This document shows positions 57,649 through 64,000 of a DNA stretch of 64,000 nucleotides, piece by piece. The notes beneath the pieces are model-generated. The model saw only the letters and a program-made list of their open reading frames with translations. It made no database searches and was not told the DNA's origin. The stretch is from NCBI GenBank assembly GCA_035079385.1, contig JAVHKY010000059.1:1600001-1664000 (forward strand), given 5' to 3'. This stretch comes from Aspidiotus rigidus. Taxonomy: Eukaryota; Arthropoda; Insecta; Hemiptera; Diaspididae. Numbering within the stretch: the stretch's first letter is position 1; the number at the start of each line of letters is the position of its first letter. The translations under genes and the position numbers were made by a program.

Positions 57649-58623
57649 CTAGCAGTAGCTCATATGGAACGCCGCCGTCCAAGAATAGATGACCTGTCCC
57701 TATCCAATCTAGCTGGCCTTTCGCCGGCTGGGCCGAGTACTTGCCCTGGCTAGACCCCCGCACACTCTACGGTTAGCCAACCTGATTTCCCGCCAGGATT
57801 GGTTACCACGACCTGCCATCAGGTTACTCGACCACGAGTAGGCGAGTTTGGGGTAGAGATGAAGAGGCTATGTGACTTCTGGCAGTCAAAATATTCGCGT
57901 CACATCACATAAGGTTGCCCCCTTTTTTTCCCATATACGCCTCCTTTACTCCTTGATTTATGTCCGCACGTCCCTACCTCCATCATTTTGAAACTAGGAA
58001 AACTGTTATTTTTTGACCTGTACTGTAAACGTACGTTCACCTTCTTGTGAGACAGAAACCAGAGCTCGGAAAATATTTCAGCTCTGTCACCGAGGCATCT
58101 AGAGACTTAGACGGCAATGGAGATGGGTTCTGGAATAATTCTTCAAGTCTACCACCAAAACATATTAGGATTTGATTATGAAAAGGAGAAAGGCAACTCT
58201 ACCTGTCTCTGGTAAGCTCGATGGCTTGTTTACTGCAGCTGAAAATTTCAGCTTCAGCTTTCGACTTAAATCTTCAAAAATGTTGTATTCAGTTTTCAGC
58301 TTTTTACTTGAATAAAATTCAGCTAACTAAGTATCGTTCGTTTATACTGCGAAAAATATTTTGTGGGCCATCTACCGTCCGCTGTTCGGCACCCTGATCT
58401 AATTTGAGACTAGGGGGATTTGGAAAAATTTCTACTTTGGAGCTATGTATGATTGGAGACGGACTTGGAAGAAAAGAGTAAATTTCTTCACTCCAATAAG
58501 AAAAAAATTGGGCGATGAAAAGATGTTTACTTGAAAAAGAGCTACATGGTTTACTAATTTAGATCTCGAAGAGAAAATTGCCTAGACTTTTGGATTGGAA
58601 GATCGATGTCAAGATTGATAGGC
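57649..58623. other. No convincing gene
   Basis: 57649-57860 is GC-richer (CCTTTCGCCGGCTGGGCC, GACCTGCCATCAGGTTACTC) and might be a SINE or LINE 3' end, but I could not place A and B boxes. The remainder has family A phrases near 58420-58470. Confidence 0.35.
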
Positions 58624-58995
58624 CCTGTCCCAAGTCCTCTAGAGCCTGAAGTTTTTCCAAGTCCTGAAAATCATGACATGACAACTTGAACGCGCTGCAA
58701 TTTAAAGAAAGCCGTCGTCTTTCTAAGTCCCCCTCCCCTCTCCGTGACGTCATCAACATCGCTCGCGCTCGCGGACGAAAATTTCCTGGAAGTACCCCCC
58801 AACAAAAAGGATAGCAGGTTCCCCGCTAAAGAATGTTGATAGTTACGAGTCCTACGATGTCGAAATTTTTTTGAAATTCATCATTTATCATGATAGCTCA
58901 AGTGTCGACATTTTTCTCAAGTTTCCTCACTCTCATCATACAGAGGCGAAATTTTTTTCAAGTTCCCCTGTTTCCTATGAAACAGGTTCCCTTTC
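58624..58995. repeat. Family C copy 2 followed by family A units
   Basis: GTCCTCTAGAGCCTGAAG, AACTTGAACGCGCT, CCGTGACGTCATCAACATCG and the end AAGGATAGCAGGTTCCCCGC parallel 52625-52872. Diverged satellite units and CATCATACAGAGG follow. Confidence 0.7.
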
Positions 58996-61158
58996 AAGAA
59001 CCCGTCACTTTTTATCTGGCTTTCAGCATACAGAAACCATGCAAGTGCGATAAATCGGTCAGGAGAATTAGGGCTCTGCTTAGCATTTCGATAAAAGAAT
59101 GGTAGTGGAATCTACTCATAAAAGCGAAAGTCGAACTCAATTATATTGTTGTTGTTCTTCAATAATAATGTAGGCTATATCAGCAATTTCAATTCCCACA
59201 GTAAATATATTATGTTATCTTCATTCAATAAAACCTATTAATCTAAATTCGGCAAAAATTATATCCAATTTTCTTAAAATTCTAATTATACGATTCCGCC
59301 ACATTTCCTGTAAGACCCGAAATTTGAAATTTTTACAATTCTGTTTATACTAATTGTGTGAATATCTCTTCGTTCGTGCACAATTACCCTTCCGCAAAAA
59401 TAAAAGGCTCCCTCACATCGAGATTTTGAGAAAAATTTTTCAGACGAATTGTTCGCACTCGATAAGGTTGAGAAACTGTGGCCTCTCTAATTTTAAAATT
59501 CGGTAAATATTCCAAGCAAATCATTTGTCATTAGTTTGGGCACTAGGGCTATCTTAAGAGCTGAAATTGAGATGAAATTGCTGGATCTCTCTAGAAAACG
59601 ACGAAGAATCAAATTTCAAAAATTTGACCTGCGTTTGGCCGGAGCCATTTATGACTAGAGTATCGAAATCCATTTTCATCGCTTTCTGTGATTAACGTAA
59701 GCACTCCAAAATAAATTAAAAGATAAACATCGTAAATCTGCTCATTTTACGAGTACATACGTCATGTTTATTAGTGGAATATTCAGACCTTGCCTCCGTA
59801 TCACGTGTTTGTAAAAAAATTTGATGATTTGTTAGGCAATTGAGATTTTCAGATAGTAACCAGTAAATAAATAGTACTGTAACCAGGGAGTAGGCCGAAA
59901 ATACATTGTTTATGGAAAATTAGAAAGAAAAAAAAAGGAGTTGTAGTATTTCACTTTCCTTAATCAAAATTTGTTTTCCCACTTACCAAAGCTAGCGACC
60001 TGTCTTGCTTGAAAATTTCGAAAACTGATTCTTTACTTCAGTTTTCCTTTCCAATTTCACTCGTATTGTTTTTATTTTTTTTCAATTCCCAATCAATTGC
60101 TTCAGACAAACGCAATTCTTATTTTGTTTGTAATTTTCCTCATGAGTATTCGTTATTTATTCAGAATTTTACAGGCATTGAAATGTTATATATTCGACTT
60201 TTTTCCTCAGTTTACCAGAAATGGTATGATTATGCTTCATTCGCTGGATTCATTATTTCCTTACCGATGGGATATTATACATGAAATATGAGATTTGTCA
60301 ACAGCTTAATAAACATTTTCGTGTTTAGACTATTATGCACTTGCTGATGCGGTTTTTTCGTAGCACGTGAGCCAAGAACTGACTACGAGAAAGCTTAAGG
60401 CTTTGTAGAAAAAATAAAACATTAAAAAATTCGTAGAATAAGTCACCAAATCTTCATGCGTCATCATTTTTAAAGGATGTAATTTATTTGCTGAATTTTA
60501 CGTCAATTCTTTTCGTAAGATTTGTCTTCAGAATGCTGCGGGCATATTCTTTGGTGTTACAAATATGACTCCATAAGTATCGTTTTAGGGAACGAAAAAT
60601 TTTCACAATTATAATTATGACAATGATGTACTTCATGGGAGAAATCTTTCAATCGAGTCTAAAATGGACGTATTACATGTGACAGAAAATAACCCGAGGT
60701 TCCGTCTCGACTTCCATGAATTTAAATACTGATCAAAGATTATAGATAATTTGCAACGAGGCACGTTGACAGTTTGAAAAAGTGACTTCCACCTTGCACG
60801 TCCGATAACTTTAATTCTGTTAATTGGCGATTGCAGGAAAGTGTTATCGAGGTTAAGATACACTTTAATTTTATAGAAATGGAATCTATAACCATGTACT
60901 CCTTTTCTGAATGTATTATAATATGTTATCTCGAACAAGTGCCGACTCAGCTTCCTCTAACCTAGAAACTTCAAACTTTTTCAAATCTTACATCAATAAC
61001 ATTCTATTCCTCAAGGTCTTGAAGATTGTAGTTCTATACGTAACTGGAATATTTTTCCCTTTCTGTAACTCTGTAGTTACGACATTTTCAATACTCTTAC
61101 TCTTATCAGTCATTTTTTTCAGAGTGGATACTTTAGACTATGGAATATGAGAGAGTTG
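58996..61158. other. Unique region, no convincing gene
   Basis: AT-rich. The plus frame at 60009-60284 (91 codons, hydrophobic, Phe-rich) has no motif or splice support. Confidence 0.4.
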
Positions 61159-61845
61159 CGGAAAAAATTAGAAGCCATTGCAGACGTTGCAATGGCAGCG
61201 GGGAACCCGCAATTCCTTAACTCGACCTCTCAGGTGGTGTGGAACTGAGTTGATAATCCTGTCATATAATTCAAATCGAAATTATCATTCTACATTCCCT
61301 CCTATCACATATAGCTCGAGAGTCGAAATTCTTCTAAGTCCCCCTTCTATCATATATAGCTCGGAAGTCACAATTCTTCCAAGTCCCCCTCCGATCATAT
61401 ATAGTTCGAGGCTCGAAATTCTTCTAAGACCCCCTCCCATCATATATAGCTCAAGACTCGAAATTCTTCTAAATCTTTCAAGTCCCCCTCCTATCATATA
61501 TAGCTCGAGTCTCAAAATTTTTCTAAGTTTTTGGTTGGACGGCGGACGGTAGCTCGAAAGTCAAAATTCTTCCAAGTCCCCCCCCCCCTATTATATATAG
61601 CTCGAGACTTGAAATTCTTCCAAGTCCCCCTCCTATCATATATAGCTCGAGCCTCGAAATTCTTCCAAGTCCCCCCCCCCCCTATTATATATGGCTCGAG
61701 ACTTGAAATTCTTCCAAGTCCCCCTTCTATCATATATAGCTCGAGACTCGAAATTCTTCCAAGTCCCGTAACCTAACCTAACCTGCGGACGCGGACGTTT
61801 TCTGAGGATGTAATCTCCTAACAAAATGGATAGCAGGTTCCCCGC
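61159..61845. repeat. Family C copy 3 containing a 45-bp satellite array
   Basis: It begins GAAAAAATTAGAAGCCATTG with the stem GCCATTGCA/TTGCAATGGC, then AGCGGGGAACCCGC (61198-61211). About ten units of 44-48 bp (CTATCATATATAGCTCGAGA, CGAAATTCTTCCAAG) fill 61300-61770. It ends CAAAATGGATAGCAGGTTCC plus CCGC near 61842. This copy shows family C ends bounding family A satellite units, so A and C belong to one system. Confidence 0.8.
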
Positions 61846-61884
61846 TAATAATAAGCTGGATTCTTGAGACGGCAGTAGATAAGA

Positions 61885-62730
61885 TATATTCCTTCTGGCG
61901 CACTTGCTCATTTTTCTAAAACAGAGTACAATTTACTCATTTTTCAACCTCTTCAAAAATCCTAGAAATGATCCAATTTTTCATTGTGAATATTTAGCTG
62001 TTTTTAAACTAAATATGTGACGCGCTCCGAGAAAAGGGACCATAAGTCGGCAAAAAAAACACCTTTTTTTTTTTCATAGATTATGTTCACCTGGTGACGC
62101 AAGGAAAAAATACTTTTCAACTAAATTTAATGATGAAAGGTTTGAATTTGCCCCATCCATTTCCATCTCAAGATATAAAAACGATTCTTTTATTCGGACA
62201 TACAGATAGCCCCAAAAAAAGTTCGTTTGCCGACTTATGGTCCCTTTTCTCGGAGCGCATCACATATGAATCAATTCACCCTATTTTTCTTCCAAGCTAG
62301 TTTGAAAATTTCAGAGTTTTTGTATCAATTCTGCATCAATTTTATATCTTTTTACTAAAAATAAACCTCTCTCCGGGAGAGCTACTTTCCAATACTCATA
62401 AAAATATAAGAAATTCAAATTTTTCCTTCTGACGCACTTACTAATTTCTCTAGCGCAGAACACAATTTACTCATTTTTCAACCCCTCCAAAAAATCCTAG
62501 AAATCGTCCAATTTTTCAACTGTATAATTAGCTGTTTTTAAACCAAATATGAATGAATTCACCCTATTTTTCTTTCAAGCTAGTTCGAAAATTTCAGAGT
62601 TTTTGTATCAATTCTGTATCAATTTTCTATATTTTTACCATAAAATAAATCTCTCGTGAGAGCTACTTTCCAATACTCATAAAAATGTAAGAAATTCAAA
62701 TATTTTATTCTAGCGCACTAACTCATAATA
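61885..62730. repeat. Tandem repeat with period about 283 bp
   Basis: CGCACTTGCTCATTTTTCTA near 61900, CGCACTTACTAATTTCTCTA near 62434 and GCGCACTAACTCATA near 62712 start successive units once the 251 bp from the nested MITE are removed. Shared text includes CCAATACTCATAAAAAT and CAAGCTAGTT. Confidence 0.8.
62016..62264. mobile_element. 249-bp TA-flanked MITE (mariner-like)
   Basis: TGTGACGCGCTCCGAGAAAA and onward (about 40 bp) is matched by its reverse complement at the right end with one mismatch near the tip. TA is duplicated at 62014-62015 and 62265-62266. The next tandem unit has the empty site (AAATATGAATGAATTC), which confirms the insertion. Confidence 0.85.
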
Positions 62731-62751
62731 TACGTAAATTGTGATACAAAA

Positions 62752-62985
62752 ACGGTCCGATCGGACCACTTTCATTGCTTCATCTCTCATGGCGACTCAT
62801 CAATAAAATAACAACTCGAGGATATATTTATTTATTTTGTTTCTGGGGAACTGGTAATGTACTATCAGAAAGTGGTCCGATCGATCCGTTTTCTTATCAC
62901 GTACATGCAACAAAAATTTTGAGAAGAAAAATTACAACTTATTCATGTATGATAAGAAAACGGTCCGATCGGACCACTTTCAATA
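62752..62985. repeat. Cluster of three GGTCCGATCGGACC palindromes
   Basis: Copies lie near 62755, 62874 (one mismatch) and 62966. Each is flanked by CACTTTC/GAAAGTG on one side and AAAACG/CGTTTT on the other. The last two face each other, so about 35-bp arms could pair. The plus frame across the cluster (62775-62996) is not protein-like. Confidence 0.7.
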
Positions 62986-63018
62986 CAAGTATTTAGTCAC
63001 TTCGTAGTTTGTTTACGA

Positions 63019-63335
63019 CACGGTACACTAAAGAGGTATTGACACTATACAAAATTCTTGTCACACAAAATAATGTAGTTCATACATAATTCCGCTGCGT
63101 TCGCTGCGCCGTTGTGAATGCCTTCCGCTCCCCACTAGCGTTGTTACCTTACCGGAGGTACCCTAGTACTGACAAATTTCCAAGGGTTATAAAAATTCAA
63201 GAAATTTACACATGAGAATAATTTTTTTTGAAGTATGTAGAGCATAATGAGTAGTCTATTCGCACCATGTTTTAGATTTTTTGGTTGATTTCTGACTCTT
63301 CTACAATTTTTTTAAAAGTAGTGAATTTACATAAG
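63019..63335. mobile_element. Truncated second copy of the hAT-like MITE
   Basis: It starts CACGGTACACTAAAGAGG like 15965 and follows that element through ACCTTACCGGAGGTACCCTA and TTTTTTGAAGTATGTAGAGC to about 63335, after which similarity ends. The right terminal repeat is missing and divergence is clear. Confidence 0.8.
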
Positions 63336-63607
63336 ACTCTATGTACAACCGGGGACCAGATCATTGGCGCTACATAGTGGCAAAACACTCAAGTACATCA
63401 TTTCTCGTGACAGCATTAGTAATGGTGAACATCAAGTGTCACGACGTACGAGTTGCTGTGTTGTGATTCAGCTGTGGTGGACTGAATTACTGTGCAAATT
63501 TTTTTCTGTGAATGCTCACATTAAAGGTTTAACACGATAAGACGTAATTAAAACAATGAAAAAATTTTATTTAAAAAATCTGAAAATATTTCTCTAAAAT
63601 TGAAATT
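63336..63607. other. No gene; contains a poly(A) signal for the minus-strand gene
   Basis: On the minus strand AATAAA lies about 35-40 bp past the last stop (near 63567), a normal distance for a 3' end. The rest is unremarkable. Confidence 0.5.
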
Positions 63608-64000
63608 CTAATCGTCCAAGTCCATATTATCCAAATCGTCATCGATATCTTACCAAGCTAATGCGATATCATGATGGTTCCTCATAAGAAACAATATTTC
63701 ATCCTTTCGACGATAAAACTCATCGAAAGAGATTGAAAGATGCTCTAACTTCTTATACTGAAACCAAATTTTACCGACTGTCCTCATTTTCAATGCATAT
63801 CGTGGAGAAATATTCAAGTTTTTCTTCGTAAATAGGTACATTAAAAGGATCACTTACTTCTCCTTTTCGTAATTTCTCTCGGTGTATATTGTAGATCGTA
63901 TTCAATACGAATCCATATCGACAGTAATTAGAGAATAATTTTTTCCGATTGAATTCTAACATATCCTTACCTTTATCCTTCAAAAAGGATAACAATTTGT
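63608..64000 (-). CDS. 3' end of a probable spliced minus-strand gene, product unknown
   Basis: The penultimate exon enters from the right edge (open through 63995 to 63858) and ends at donor GTAAGT. The intron is 63857-63758 (100 bp) with acceptor TTTGGTTTCAG, and the last exon is 63757-63608; both exons join in phase 0. The protein part reads KDMLEFNRKKLFSNY, GFVLNTIYNIHREKLRKGE, then YKKLEHLSISFDEFYRRKDE and FLMRNHHDIALAW. A TAA (63652-63650) follows, and the same frame continues DIDDDLDNMDLDD to a TAG at 63610-63608. The acidic tail in frame suggests that the TAA is a recent mutation, a sequencing error, or a further donor (TTG|GTAAGA). AATAAA lies downstream. No family is recognised, and a host gene or an element gene are both possible. 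Confidence 0.5.

Noticed and set aside
61285..61911. ORFs translating to repeated LELYMIGGGL-type peptides
   Set aside because: These are satellite translations. The same peptides appear wherever the 44-bp unit is in frame, in both orientations.
1..64000. tRNA and rRNA genes
   Set aside because: I looked for B-box-like GGTTCGANNCC phrases and cloverleaf-compatible flanks and found none convincing; a tRNAscan run would settle it.

Overview
This window is eukaryotic, about 64 kb of AT-rich, intron-bearing DNA dominated by transposable elements. The mix (Penelope with a GIY-YIG domain, jockey/R1/I-like and RTE-like LINEs, Helitron, MULE, hAT-like and TA-inserting MITEs, short GT-AG introns of 72-100 bp) fits an arthropod, probably an insect. 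I cannot name the species. There is no bacterial-type operon, no CRISPR array, and I recognised no rRNA or tRNA gene.

Layout. 1-1245 is a diverged partial copy of a duplicated locus. 1250-3400 is a mosaic of satellite-like repeats with a perfect 66-bp-arm hairpin insertion. 3493-3906 is a MULE transposase relic. 5838-9525 and 12879-24584 are two nearly identical copies of a locus carrying a spliced Cys/Pro-rich gene. They are separated by 3.35 kb that holds a Helitron relic and a 485-bp tandem repeat. The second copy is split by an 8012-bp foldback element (13045-21056) with perfect ends and an 8-bp target duplication (TGACTTGA). Its two arms of about 3.07 kb carry convergent, truncated copies of a spliced gene that resembles the region upstream of protein-primed DNA polymerase B in Polinton/adintovirus-like elements. 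The left arm is itself interrupted by a 1505-bp TA-flanked element, which contains a 456-bp hAT-like MITE. That makes three insertion levels, and the uninterrupted right arm serves as an empty-site control.

24585-64000 is mostly repeats and decayed elements. It holds satellite mosaics at 25060-25480, 26870-27370, 45290-46450, 52551-52880, 58624-58990 and 61159-61845; TACTAG-rich arrays at 33210-36620, 40850-41640 and, inverted, 52890-53950; LINE fragments at 27936, 37031, 42244, 48235, 51055-52475 and 56375; a Penelope GIY-YIG fragment at 46460-46875; and a 646-bp LTR mini-element (50421-51066). Between these lie long unique stretches (29.9-33.2, 37.5-40.8, 43.1-45.3, 48.4-50.4, 53.9-55.9 and 59.0-61.1 kb) where I see no convincing gene, only one TATA-type promoter candidate. 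The last 400 bases hold the 3' end of a probable spliced minus-strand gene that runs off the window.

How it fits together. The only well-supported host-type gene is the duplicated Cys/Pro-rich gene. The most unusual object is the foldback element: a palindrome made from the first part of a virus-like polymerase-element gene, recent enough that its arms still look almost identical. A second theme is a short hairpin with a constant GAA/TTC loop and changing but paired stems. It sits at the edges of nearly every satellite-mosaic block and may mark the ends of an undescribed non-autonomous repeat family.
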